A stretch of 64,000 nucleotides of DNA, taken from NCBI GenBank assembly GCA_965200235.1, contig OZ241339.1, positions 1,860,001-1,924,000 of the forward strand, given 5' to 3'. The translations under genes and the position numbers were made by a program. The DNA is from Azotimanducus chitobiosivorans. GTDB taxonomy: Bacteria > Pseudomonadota > Gammaproteobacteria > Pseudomonadales > Azotimanducaceae. Positions within the stretch are counted from its first letter, which is position 1. Each line of letters begins with the position of its first letter. The notes under the pieces were generated by a model. It was given only the letters and a program-made list of their open reading frames with translations, did no database searches and was not told the DNA's origin. Below, one piece after another: positions 51,268 through 60,083 of the stretch.

Positions 51268-52406
51268 AACCGCGCCGCCGCCTCCTCGATCGTCTTTTCA
51301 TGCTTGGCAAAGCAAAAGCGTATCACGCGCGCATCCATCGGCCGTTCGCAGAAGACCGAGACCGGCACGCTCGCGACCTTGATCTCACGAGTCAGTCGCT
51401 TCGCCAAGTCAACATCGGACTCATCTGAAATCGAGGAATAGTCGGCGAGCTGAAAATAGGTGCCTTGTGACGGCAGGAGCCGGAATCGCGAGTTCGCGAG
51501 CGCACGCGCAAAATAGTCGCGCTTCTTCTGATAGAAGTCCGGAAGCCCGAGATAGTGCGCCGGATGGGCGCGCAAGAAATCGGCGATGCCGTATTGCAGC
51601 GGCGCATTCGTTGCGAAGCTGACGTATTGGTGGATCTTGCGAAACTCCGCGGTCAGCGCCGCAGGCGCCACACAGACGCCAATGCGCCAGCCGGTCGCAT
51701 GCAGCGTCTTGCCAAAAGATGACACGACGAAGCTGCGCTGAAAGAGGTCCGGATACCGCAGCAGGCTCTCGTGCCTGTGGCCGTCGAAGACAATATGTTC
51801 ATAGACCTCATCGGCGATCACATGTAGTCCGTGCCGGAACACAATCGCGCGCAGCGATTCAATATCGTCCTCGCTCCAGATGGCGCTCGTCGGATTGTGC
51901 GGCGTGTTGGTCATAATGACCTTGGTGCGAGGCGTGATGGCATCCTCGACTGCCTGCCAATCGACGCTGAAGTCGATGGCGTTAAGCGGCACATGCACTG
52001 GCACGCCGCCGTTCAAGCGCACCGAAGGATCGTAGGCATCGTAGGCTGGATCCAGGATAATCACCTCGTCGCCAGGGTGAATCACCGCGCTCACCGCCAC
52101 AAACAGCGCCTCGGTCGCGCCCGGTGTGATGGTGATTTCGGTGTCCGCGTCGGTGTCCAAGGAATAACAAGCCTTGACCTTGTCGCTCACCACTTGCCGC
52201 AACTCAGGAACGCCCGCCATCGGGCCGTATTGGTTGTAGCCGGAATGCAGGTAGTGCGTGATGCGTTCAAGGAGCGCGGGCGGCGGCTCGAAGTCGGGAT
52301 AGCCTTGCGAGAGATTGATGGCGCCCGCATCGTGCGCGAGCTTCGACATGACCGTGAAGATGGTGGTGCCGATGTCGGGAAGTTTGCTTGTGATCTGGGA
52401 ACTCAC
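51255..52406 (-). CDS. Methionine aminotransferase (YbdL-like), PLP-dependent class I
   Basis: A 383-residue fold-type I aminotransferase: INLSQGYPDFEPPPALLERI, NQYGPMAGVPELRQ, ITPGATEALFVAV, TNTPHNPTSAIW, the PLP lysine in VSSFGKTLHATGWRIG, and the Arg near the C-terminus in VIRFCFAKHE. It best matches KAT/YbdL methionine-oxo-acid transaminases of methionine salvage. GTG 52406 is preferred to the 14-codon longer frame because it matches E. coli YbdL length (386). It is divergent from the ABC importer, with little promoter space. Confidence 0.9.
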   Translation of the reverse strand: MSSQITSKLPDIGTTIFTVMSKLAHDAGAINLSQGYPDFEPPPALLERITHYLHSGYNQYGPMAGVPELRQVVSDKVKACYSLDTDADTEITITPGATEALFVAVSAVIHPGDEVIILDPAYDAYDPSVRLNGGVPVHVPLNAIDFSVDWQAVEDAITPRTKVIMTNTPHNPTSAIWSEDDIESLRAIVFRHGLHVIADEVYEHIVFDGHRHESLLRYPDLFQRSFVVSSFGKTLHATGWRIGVCVAPAALTAEFRKIHQYVSFATNAPLQYGIADFLRAHPAHYLGLPDFYQKKRDYFARALANSRFRLLPSQGTYFQLADYSSISDESDVDLAKRLTREIKVASVPVSVFCERPMDARVIRFCFAKHEKTIEEAAARLCGV

Positions 52407-52458
52407 GAGGCTCTGTGCGTGACTGCGGTGCGAGCCGCAGTATGCCATCTCAACTATC

Positions 52459-53610
52459 GTGGGTTACAAACCGGTATTCTTCGCAACCGCAAGCGGTCAC
52501 ATCGGAGGTCAGCCACTGAAACATCCAAGCACCCATGTCGAATACCTTGGCGTATCCAAGACCTACGATGGCGAGCAATGGATCGTTGAAGAGCTCGAAT
52601 TGACCGTTCAGCGCGGCGAGTTTCTGACGCTGCTCGGGCCCTCGGGGTCGGGCAAGACGACATGCTTGATGATGCTCGCCGGCTTCGAGGCGCCGACCCG
52701 GGGCGATATACGCATCGCAGGGAAGTCGGTGCAGGGCATTCCGGCGGACAAGCGCGGCATTGGTGTGGTGTTTCAGAACTACGCGCTGTTTCCGCATATG
52801 ACCGTTGGCGGCAACCTCGCATTCCCGCTTGAAGTGCGCGGCATGGCCGAGAGCGAGCGGCGGGCGCGCGTAGACAAGGCATTGGCGCTGGTGCGCATGT
52901 CGGGGTTTGAGGGCCGCTTGCCGCGAGCGCTCTCCGGCGGCCAGCAGCAGCGCGTCGCGATTGCCAGGGCCTTGGTGTTCGAACCTGAGCTCGTGCTGAT
53001 GGACGAACCGCTTGGCGCGCTCGACAGGCGTCTGCGCGAAGAACTGCAGTTCGAGATACGCCGTATTCACCGCGAACTCGGCGTGACCATTGTCTACGTC
53101 ACCCACGATCAGCAGGAGGCGATGGTCATGTCAGACCGCGTGGCGGTCTTTTCGCACGGTCGCATTGAGCAGATCGCCTCACCGGAAGTGCTCTACGAAG
53201 AACCGGCGCGATCATTCGTCGCGCGCTTCATCGGTGAGAACAACCTCATCAAGGGCGAGGTCTCGGAGGTCAAGGGCGGCGTGTGTACGGTTCAGGTCGA
53301 AGGCGGAGCGATGACGGCAACGCACTTGGGGGACTTGTCTCGTGGCGATCAAACGCTTGTCGCGGTGCGGCCGGAGCGCATTCAGCTTCGCCCAGATCCG
53401 GGCACCTACGCCAACGAATTCACAGCAACAGTCGAGGATGTGACCTTTCTCGGCGATCACCTGCGCATGCGCTTCAACCTGTTCGGTCAAGCCGACTTCA
53501 TCGCCAAGCTGCCGAACATCGTCGGGCACGGCGCGGTATTGCCCGACGACGAGGTGCGCCTTGGCTGGGCTGCGCTCGATTGCCGGGCGCTGAACTTCGT
53601 GGATATTTGA
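52459..53610 (+). CDS. ABC importer ATPase, PotA type
   Basis: A 383-residue ABC ATPase: Walker A LLGPSGSGKTT, Q-loop VFQNYALFPHMTV, signature LSGGQQQRVAIARAL, Walker B VLMDEPLGALD and H-loop YVTHDQQEA, then a TOBE domain (about 265-375). It powers import with the two permeases downstream. The start is GTG 52459; the first about 27 residues are poorly conserved, so the true start may be later. One base separates its stop from the binding-protein gene. Confidence 0.93.
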   Translation: MGYKPVFFATASGHIGGQPLKHPSTHVEYLGVSKTYDGEQWIVEELELTVQRGEFLTLLGPSGSGKTTCLMMLAGFEAPTRGDIRIAGKSVQGIPADKRGIGVVFQNYALFPHMTVGGNLAFPLEVRGMAESERRARVDKALALVRMSGFEGRLPRALSGGQQQRVAIARALVFEPELVLMDEPLGALDRRLREELQFEIRRIHRELGVTIVYVTHDQQEAMVMSDRVAVFSHGRIEQIASPEVLYEEPARSFVARFIGENNLIKGEVSEVKGGVCTVQVEGGAMTATHLGDLSRGDQTLVAVRPERIQLRPDPGTYANEFTATVEDVTFLGDHLRMRFNLFGQADFIAKLPNIVGHGAVLPDDEVRLGWAALDCRALNFVDI

Positions 53611-53611
53611 C

Positions 53612-54700
53612 ATGCGAACGTGCAATCGAATAGTTCTGGCACTCGCCTGCCTCGCGTCACTCTCCTGTTCATCGGACCACACTGAATCCATCACCGTCGT
53701 CTCCTTCGGCGGCTCCTATGCGCGCGCGAGCGTTCTCGCCTATCACCAAGCGTTCACCAAGGAAACCGGCATCGAGGTGCGGCTCGAGGATTACAACGGC
53801 GGCCTCGCCCAGATTCGCGCGCAAGTCGATGCTGGCAACGTCTTCTGGGATGTGGTCGATCTTGAGATGCCGGACGCCGAACTCGCCTGCAACGAAGGCA
53901 TCATCGAGCTTGTTGACTTGAATGCAATGCCGGATGGAGTCGGCGGCGAACCTGCGCAACAAGACTACCCCGCGAACACCCTCACCGAATGCGGCCCTGC
54001 AGGGCTCTACTATTCCACCATCTATGCCTACAACAGCAGATATGTGGGCGAGCACGCACCGAGCAGCATTGAGGATTTCTTCGATCTCGACACGTTCCCC
54101 GGCCGGCGCGGCATGAGACGAGTGCCCTTCGCCAATCTTGAATTCGCGCTCATGGCCGATGGCGTGCCGCTCGGCGAGGTCTACGCAACACTCGACACAG
54201 CGGAAGGCCTTGATCGTGCGTTTGCCAAACTCGACACCATCAAGAACGATGTCGTTTGGTGGGAAGCAGGCGCACAGCCTCCGCAAATGCTCGCCGACGG
54301 TGAAGTGGTGATGAGCACCGCCTACAACGGGCGCGTGTTCAACGCGCAGATACTCGAGGCGCAGCCATTCGCCGTCGTCTGGGACGGCCAGCTTCTGTCC
54401 TTCGGCGGCCCGCTCGGGATTGTCGCTGGCACGCCGCGCTTCGAAGCCGCGCTCGCCTTCGTGCACTTCGCCAATCGTCCGCAATCCCAAGCCAATATCA
54501 GCAAGTACATCTCGTACAGCCCAGTCAGATTGTCGGCGGGGGCGCTGGTGGGAAACCATGTCGATACCGGCATCGACATGCATCCGCATATGCCGGCCTC
54601 GCCGGAAAACACGCGGCGCGCGCTGAAGAGCGATTGGCGTTGGTGGTCTGAGCATCGCGAAGAATTGAACGAGCGCTTCAGCGCTTGGCTGGCGCGCTAA
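53612..54700 (+). CDS. Periplasmic substrate-binding protein, polyamine/opine type
   Basis: A 362-residue SBP with signal VLALACLASLSC (lipobox Cys19 probable). The core resembles PotD/AgpA-like type II binding proteins: ITVVSFGGSYARASVLAYHQ, FWDVVDLEMPDAELACNEG, SRYVGEHAPSSIEDFFDLDT and FPGRRGMRRVP. A Glu/Asp-lined pocket is usual for polyamines, but the substrate is unproven. It sits second in a four-gene ABC operon. Confidence 0.92.
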   Translation: MRTCNRIVLALACLASLSCSSDHTESITVVSFGGSYARASVLAYHQAFTKETGIEVRLEDYNGGLAQIRAQVDAGNVFWDVVDLEMPDAELACNEGIIELVDLNAMPDGVGGEPAQQDYPANTLTECGPAGLYYSTIYAYNSRYVGEHAPSSIEDFFDLDTFPGRRGMRRVPFANLEFALMADGVPLGEVYATLDTAEGLDRAFAKLDTIKNDVVWWEAGAQPPQMLADGEVVMSTAYNGRVFNAQILEAQPFAVVWDGQLLSFGGPLGIVAGTPRFEAALAFVHFANRPQSQANISKYISYSPVRLSAGALVGNHVDTGIDMHPHMPASPENTRRALKSDWRWWSEHREELNERFSAWLAR

Positions 54701-54706
54701 GAATAA

Positions 54707-55894
54707 ATGCCGCGTGCACGGCTCATCTCGCTTGCGTTGGTGCTGCCGCTCCTTGCATTTGTGGGTGTGACGTTCGTCGCGCCTTTGGCGTCGCTCTTGA
54801 GCAAAAGCGCCTATGAGACGCGCGTCCACGATGTCATTCCTGAGACCATGTCCGTGCTCGATACGTGGGACGGGCACGGCTTGCCTCCGGAAGCCGCCTT
54901 TGCCACGATCGCCAAGGAATTGCCGAGCGCGCGCGCGGATCGAACCCTTCTGCGGCTTTCAGGCGCGGCCAACCGCCTGCGACCTGGCATGAGAATATTC
55001 ATCGCCGCAACAGCGCAGCGGGTTCCTCGAGCGGAATTTGCAGGCACTTGGCGCGAGACCCTCGCCGGGATTGATGAAGGCTGGGCCGATCCGCAGACTT
55101 GGCGGGTGATCAAACAAGCCGCCACCAAATTCTCGCTGCGCCATTATCTGCAAGCGCTCGACTTGGAGCAGCGGCCTGACGGCAGCATCGGCGCTCGGCC
55201 TGAGCAAGAGCGCGTGTACATGCCGCTCTTGTGGCGCACGCTTGTTGTCAGTTTCTTCGTCACGCTGCTCTGTTTCGTAATTGGCTATCCGATCGCCATG
55301 CTGATCGCAGATTCGCCGCCGCGTCGCCGCAATCTGCTCCTGCTGCTGGTGCTCGTTCCGTTTTGGACCTCGCTCCTTGTGCGCACGACGGCTTGGATCG
55401 TGCTCCTGCAGCGCCAAGGCGTGATCAACGATGTGCTCGTGTCTTTCGGGCTGCTTGGCGACGATACCCGCCTCGAAATGATCTACAACATGACCGGCAC
55501 CTTTGTCGCCATGACGCATGTGCTGCTGCCCTTCATGGTGCTGCCGCTGTACTCGGTCATGCGCTCGATTCCAGAGAATCAGCTTCGCGCCAGCGCTTCG
55601 CTCGGGGCGAGCCCCATGCAAGGCTTTGTTCGCGTCTATTTTCCGCAGACCTTGCCGGGGGTCGGCGCTGGCGCTTTGCTGGTGTTCATTCTTTCGATTG
55701 GCTACTACATTACGCCAGCCCTTGTCGGCGGCAGCAGCGGACAGCTTATTTCCAACATGATCGCCTACCATGTGCAGACGTCGCTCAATTGGGGGCTCGC
55801 GGCGGCGCTCAGCAGCATTCTATTAGCTGCGATCATCGTCCTGTACCTGGCCTTCAATCGTCTGGTCGGTATCGACCGCATGAGGCTGGGTTAA
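54707..55894 (+). CDS. ABC importer permease, PotB type, with a large periplasmic insert
   Basis: A 395-residue permease: one helix (LALVLPLLAFVGVTFVAPLA), then about 140 mostly hydrophilic residues predicted periplasmic, then five more helices. The cytoplasmic EAA loop is RASASLGASPMQGFVRVYFP. Ordinary PotB proteins are about 280 residues; the added segment lies between helices 1 and 2, as in some putrescine/opine-like systems of marine bacteria. It follows the binding protein after 6 bp. Confidence 0.92.
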   Translation: MPRARLISLALVLPLLAFVGVTFVAPLASLLSKSAYETRVHDVIPETMSVLDTWDGHGLPPEAAFATIAKELPSARADRTLLRLSGAANRLRPGMRIFIAATAQRVPRAEFAGTWRETLAGIDEGWADPQTWRVIKQAATKFSLRHYLQALDLEQRPDGSIGARPEQERVYMPLLWRTLVVSFFVTLLCFVIGYPIAMLIADSPPRRRNLLLLLVLVPFWTSLLVRTTAWIVLLQRQGVINDVLVSFGLLGDDTRLEMIYNMTGTFVAMTHVLLPFMVLPLYSVMRSIPENQLRASASLGASPMQGFVRVYFPQTLPGVGAGALLVFILSIGYYITPALVGGSSGQLISNMIAYHVQTSLNWGLAAALSSILLAAIIVLYLAFNRLVGIDRMRLG

Positions 55895-55899
55895 GTATA

Positions 55900-56727
55900 G
55901 TGAACGTCCGCCGTCTGGGACGACTCGGCTTCAACGCTTACTGCGCGTTCGCGTTCTTTTTTCTCGTCGCGCCAATCCTAGTGATCATCCCGCTAAGCTT
56001 CAACGCCGAGCCCTACTTCACCTTCACCGAGGGCATGCTGCGCTTCGATGCCGACGCCTATTCACTGCGCTGGTACGAGGCGCTCGTGGAGGACGGTCAG
56101 TGGGGCCTTGCGCTCGCGAACAGCCTCATCATCGGAGCGGCGGCGACCGTTCTTGCCACCGTGCTCGGCACGCTTGCGGCGCTCGGCCTTGCGAGCCCAG
56201 CAATGCCCGGCCGCACGCTCATCATGAGTATTCTCATCTCGCCCATGGTCACGCCGGTGATCATCATTGCCGTCGGCGTGTTTTTCTTTTATTCGAGTAT
56301 TGGCCTCGCGCAGAGCCATATCGGATTGATATTGGCACACACCGCGCTTGGCGCGCCCTTTGTGGTCATCACCGTGACGGCAACTCTCACGGGGTTTGAT
56401 CCGACACTGATGCGCGCCGCCGCGAGCCTCGGCGCCGGGCCGCTTCGCAGTTTTTTCCGCGTGCAGCTGCCGCTGATCTCGCCAGGGATTTTCTCGGGCG
56501 GTCTTTTCGCGTTCGCAGCCTCCTTCGATGAGGTCGTCGTCGTGCTGTTCATGGGCGGCATCGAGCAACGCACAATTCCGCGCCAGATGTGGGCTGGCAT
56601 TCGCGAGCAGATCAGTCCGACACTGCTTGCGGTGGCGGTGTTCCTGATCGTCTTTTCGGTGCTGACACTGCTTACCGTTGAGTGGCTGAGGCGACGATCC
56701 GGGCCATCGACAGCGCCAAGTACGTAA
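55900..56727 (+). CDS. ABC importer permease, PotC type
   Basis: A 275-residue, six-helix permease starting at GTG 55900. It has FFFLVAPILVIIPLSFNAEP (helix 1), the EAA loop RAAASLGAGPLRSFFRVQLP and a C-terminal helix FLIVFSVLTLLTVEWL. It pairs with the preceding permease to form the channel of the importer. It starts 5 bp after that gene. Downstream lies the tandem ATPase pair, apparently with its own promoter. Confidence 0.92.
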   Translation: MNVRRLGRLGFNAYCAFAFFFLVAPILVIIPLSFNAEPYFTFTEGMLRFDADAYSLRWYEALVEDGQWGLALANSLIIGAAATVLATVLGTLAALGLASPAMPGRTLIMSILISPMVTPVIIIAVGVFFFYSSIGLAQSHIGLILAHTALGAPFVVITVTATLTGFDPTLMRAAASLGAGPLRSFFRVQLPLISPGIFSGGLFAFAASFDEVVVVLFMGGIEQRTIPRQMWAGIREQISPTLLAVAVFLIVFSVLTLLTVEWLRRRSGPSTAPST

Positions 56728-56758
56728 GTTTATGTCGATATGCGGCGGTCTCATTCCA

Positions 56759-56767
56759 TGATATGAT
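56759..56767 (+). promoter_or_regulatory. Extended -10 box upstream of ATPase copy 1
   Basis: TGATATGAT matches an extended -10 (TG-N-TATGAT) and lies 30 bp before GTG 56798. The same 9-mer occurs at the same distance before copy 2, so the promoter was duplicated with the gene. Confidence 0.5.
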
Positions 56768-56797
56768 CAGAAGCGTCTTTCAGCATGCCGTCCACAC

Positions 56798-58363
56798 GTG
56801 CAGCGCCAGAATCTCCCCATCGGCATTCAGTCCTTCCGGACGCTCAGGGAGGACAACTGCTACTACGTTGACAAAACCGCCTTGATCGAACAGCTTGTTC
56901 GTCAGGGGCGACACTACTTCCTCTCCCGTCCACGCCGCTTCGGCAAGAGCCTGCTGCTTGACACCCTGCGCGAGCTCTTTGCCTGCAACGAGCCGTTGTT
57001 TGAAGGGCTGCACATCCACGACCGATGGGACTGGAACGCGCCGCACCCGGTCGTGCGCTTCAGCTTCGATGGCAAGTACAACGAGCCGGGGGAGCTGGCG
57101 AGAGACATTCTTGGTCAACTCGAGTTCATTGAGGAAGACGCCGGCATCGAGCCCGCATCGAATCAGATGTCCAGTTCGTTGCGACTACGGCGTCTGCTCA
57201 GCCGACTCCACCGCACAACAGGCCGGCAGGTCGTCGTGCTCGTGGACGAATACGACAAGCCGATCCTCGATGTGCTCACCAATCCGGAGCTCGCCACAGC
57301 CAACCGCGACCATCTGCGGGGTTTCTACGGCATCCTCAAAGGCTGCGCCGACCACCTCCGCTTCGTCATGGTCACGGGTGTCAGCATGTTTTCAAAAGTA
57401 AACCTGTTCTCCGGACTGAACAACCTCAAGGACATCAGCGTGGATGCGAGATTCGCGACCGTCTGCGGCTATACCGACGGCGACCTCGACACAGTGTTCG
57501 CGCCAGAGCTCGAAGGACTCGACCGTGACCAGATTCGAGACTGGTACAACGGCTACAACTGGCTTGGGACTGAGAAGGTCTACAACCCCTACGACGTGCT
57601 GCTGCTCCTTGACAGGCGCAAATTCGAGCCGCACTGGTTCGAGACAGGCTCGCCGACCTTCCTCTTCGAGGTGATGATGGAGAAGGGCGTGGGCCCGCTC
57701 GATGTCGAAAAGCTGGCCGCGGAGGGGAGCCTCGTCTCAACATTCGATGTCGGCAACATCGGCATCGACGCGCTGATGTTCCAGACCGGCTACCTGACGA
57801 TCACCGGCGAGCAGCGCCGAGGCGACCAGACCTTCTACCGCCTGGACTATCCCAACAAGGAAGTGCGTTTGAGCGTCAACAGCGGCCTGCTGCACCACAT
57901 TACCGGGCGAGGAGCGCAAGCCTCGGAGCACAGCCGGGATCTTTGCGGGCTGCTCGGCGACAACGACTTCGACGGCTTCAAAGCGCACCTGCAGACGCTC
58001 TTCGCTGGCATCCCCTACCAATGGCAGTCGAGTCCCGAGCTCGCCCGCTACGAGGCGTGGTACGCGGGCATCCTCTACGCCTGCTTCCGCACCATCGGGG
58101 TGGATTTGCGCGTTGAAGAATCCACGTCGCACGGCCGCTCGGACATGGTGCTGCTGCACGGCGGGCAGGTGTTCGCACTTGAGTTCAAGATGGCCGGGGA
58201 AGGCGAGGACGAGGCGGCCGCTGTTGGTCGCGCCGTGCAGCAAATCCGCGAGCGCGGCTATGTTGAGAAGTACCGCGAGCGCGGCGAGCCGATTCATCTG
58301 CTTGGCGTTGTGTTCGGACGCGAAGCGCGCAATGTGATTGCGATGGGCGCGGAGCGTCTTTGA
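56798..58363 (+). CDS. AAA-ATPase-like / PD-(D/E)XK nuclease-like protein, tandem copy 1
   Basis: A 521-residue protein. The N-terminal AAA-ATPase-like domain has HYFLSRPRRFGKSLLLDTL (degenerate Walker A with GKS) and VVVLVDEYDKPILDVL (Walker B). The C-terminal PDDEXK_9-type domain has SHGRSDMVLLHGGQVFALEF followed by KMAGEGEDEAAAV, giving D...ExK. Such proteins are abundant and often multicopy in environmental genomes, with function unknown. It starts with GTG; the second copy follows after about 110 bp. No phage or IS genes are adjacent. Confidence 0.9.
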   Translation: MQRQNLPIGIQSFRTLREDNCYYVDKTALIEQLVRQGRHYFLSRPRRFGKSLLLDTLRELFACNEPLFEGLHIHDRWDWNAPHPVVRFSFDGKYNEPGELARDILGQLEFIEEDAGIEPASNQMSSSLRLRRLLSRLHRTTGRQVVVLVDEYDKPILDVLTNPELATANRDHLRGFYGILKGCADHLRFVMVTGVSMFSKVNLFSGLNNLKDISVDARFATVCGYTDGDLDTVFAPELEGLDRDQIRDWYNGYNWLGTEKVYNPYDVLLLLDRRKFEPHWFETGSPTFLFEVMMEKGVGPLDVEKLAAEGSLVSTFDVGNIGIDALMFQTGYLTITGEQRRGDQTFYRLDYPNKEVRLSVNSGLLHHITGRGAQASEHSRDLCGLLGDNDFDGFKAHLQTLFAGIPYQWQSSPELARYEAWYAGILYACFRTIGVDLRVEESTSHGRSDMVLLHGGQVFALEFKMAGEGEDEAAAVGRAVQQIRERGYVEKYRERGEPIHLLGVVFGREARNVIAMGAERL

Positions 58364-58438
58364 GATCCCTTCGTCGCGTTGACCTCTCGATTCACCTTCC
58401 GCCTTTAGTTTATTCAAAGGCGTTTGAACGCCCTTGCG

Positions 58439-58447
58439 TGATATGAT
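58439..58447 (+). promoter_or_regulatory. Extended -10 box upstream of ATPase copy 2
   Basis: TGATATGAT again, 27 bp before ATG 58475, mirrors the copy 1 arrangement and supports 58475 rather than ATG 58463 as the start. Confidence 0.5.
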
Positions 58448-58474
58448 TTTGGATGTCTTCGCATGAATTTGCCC

Positions 58475-60037
58475 ATGCAGCGCCAGAACCTCCCCATCGG
58501 AATACAGTCCTTCCGGACGCTTAAGGAGGACAATTGCTACTACGTTGACAAGACCGCCTTGATCGAACAGCTTGTTCGTCAGGGGCGACACTACTTCCTC
58601 TCCCGCCCACGCCGCTTCGGCAAGAGCCTGCTGCTTGACACCCTACGTGAGCTCTTTGCCTGCAACGAGCCGTTGTTTGAAGGGCTGCACATCCACGACC
58701 GCTGGGACTGGGACGCGCCGCACCCGGTCGTGCGCTTCAGCTTCGATGGCAAGTACAACGAGCCGGGGGAGCTTGAAGAGGACATCGCCGGGCAGCTCGG
58801 CATCATCGAGCGCAATGCGGGGATCACGGCGCACAGTGGTGTGACAGGCGCGAATCGCTTGCGCAACCTGCTGGACCTGCTGCATCAGGAAACAGGCCGG
58901 CAAGTCGTCGTGCTTGTGGACGAATACGACAAGCCGATCCTCGATGTGCTCACAAATCCGGAGCTCGCCACGGCCAACCGCGACCATCTGCGGGGTTTCT
59001 ACGGCATCCTCAAAGGCTGCGCCGACCACCTCCGCTTCGTGTTCGTCACAGGCATCAGCATGTTTTCGAAAGTGAGCTTGTTCTCCGGGCTGAACAACCT
59101 GGAGGACATCAGCGTGGACCCAAGGTTCGCAACTATTTGTGGCTACACCGATGGCGATCTTGACGCGGTATTCGCGCCCGAACTCGAAGGACTTGATCGT
59201 GACGAGATTCGAGACTGGTACAACGGCTACCACTGGCTGGGCAGCGAGAATGTCTACAACCCGTTTGACGTTCTGCTGCTGCTGAGGCAGCGCAAATTCA
59301 AGCCGCACTGGTTCGAGACGGGCTCGCCGACCTTCCTCTTCGAGATGATGATGGAGAAGGGCGTGGGCCCGCTCGACGTCGAAAAGCTGGCCGCGGAGGG
59401 GAGCCTCGTCTCAACATTCGATGTCGGCAACATCGGCATCGACGCGCTGATGTTCCAGACCGGCTACCTGACCATCACCGGCGAGCAGCGCCGGGATGAC
59501 GAAACACTGTATCGGCTGGACTACCCGAACAAGGAGGTGCGCCTCAGCGTCAACAGCGGCCTGCTGCACTACGTCACCGGACGCGGGCGCGAGACCAAGG
59601 AACAAAGCCGCAGCTTGTGCCAACTATTGGTGGACAACGACTTCGACGGCTTCAAAGCGCACCTGCAGACGCTCTTCGCTGGCATCCCCTACCAATGGCA
59701 AACGCAGCCTGAACTCGCCCGCTACGAGTCGTGGTACGCGGGCATCCTCTACGCCTGCTTCCGCACCATCGGGGTGGATTTGCGCGTTGAAGAATCCACG
59801 TCGCACGGCCGCTCGGACATGGTGCTGCTGCGCGGCGGGCAGGTGTTCGCGCTTGAGTTCAAGATGGCCGGGGAAGGCGAGGACGAGGCGGCCGCTGTTG
59901 GTCGCGCCGTGCGACAAATCCGCGAGCGCGGCTATGTTGAGAAGTACCGCGAGCGCGGCGAGCCGATTCATCTGCTTGGCGTTGTGTTCGGACGCGAAGC
60001 GCGCAATGTGATTGCGATGGGCGCGGAGCGTCTTTGA
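58475..60037 (+). CDS. AAA-ATPase-like / PD-(D/E)XK nuclease-like protein, tandem copy 2
   Basis: A 520-residue paralogue of the preceding gene with the same two domains and intact motifs (SRPRRFGKSLLLDTL; VLVDEYDKPI; GRSDMVLLRGGQVFALEFKM). Long stretches are identical or nearly so at both ends and around the catalytic domains. The segment at residues about 103-130 and a second around 365-380 differ clearly. ATG 58475 aligns with the copy 1 start. Function unknown. It is followed 46 bp later by ahcY. Confidence 0.9.
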   Translation: MQRQNLPIGIQSFRTLKEDNCYYVDKTALIEQLVRQGRHYFLSRPRRFGKSLLLDTLRELFACNEPLFEGLHIHDRWDWDAPHPVVRFSFDGKYNEPGELEEDIAGQLGIIERNAGITAHSGVTGANRLRNLLDLLHQETGRQVVVLVDEYDKPILDVLTNPELATANRDHLRGFYGILKGCADHLRFVFVTGISMFSKVSLFSGLNNLEDISVDPRFATICGYTDGDLDAVFAPELEGLDRDEIRDWYNGYHWLGSENVYNPFDVLLLLRQRKFKPHWFETGSPTFLFEMMMEKGVGPLDVEKLAAEGSLVSTFDVGNIGIDALMFQTGYLTITGEQRRDDETLYRLDYPNKEVRLSVNSGLLHYVTGRGRETKEQSRSLCQLLVDNDFDGFKAHLQTLFAGIPYQWQTQPELARYESWYAGILYACFRTIGVDLRVEESTSHGRSDMVLLRGGQVFALEFKMAGEGEDEAAAVGRAVRQIRERGYVEKYRERGEPIHLLGVVFGREARNVIAMGAERL

Positions 60038-60083
60038 CCGCATCAGGTAAGATGCCTCGCTTTTCTCACGCGAGAGCACCCAA

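Noticed and set aside
60038..60083. SAH riboswitch before ahcY
   Set aside because: The gap is only 46 nt and shows just a weak GCATC/GATGC hairpin, too short for the known riboswitch class.
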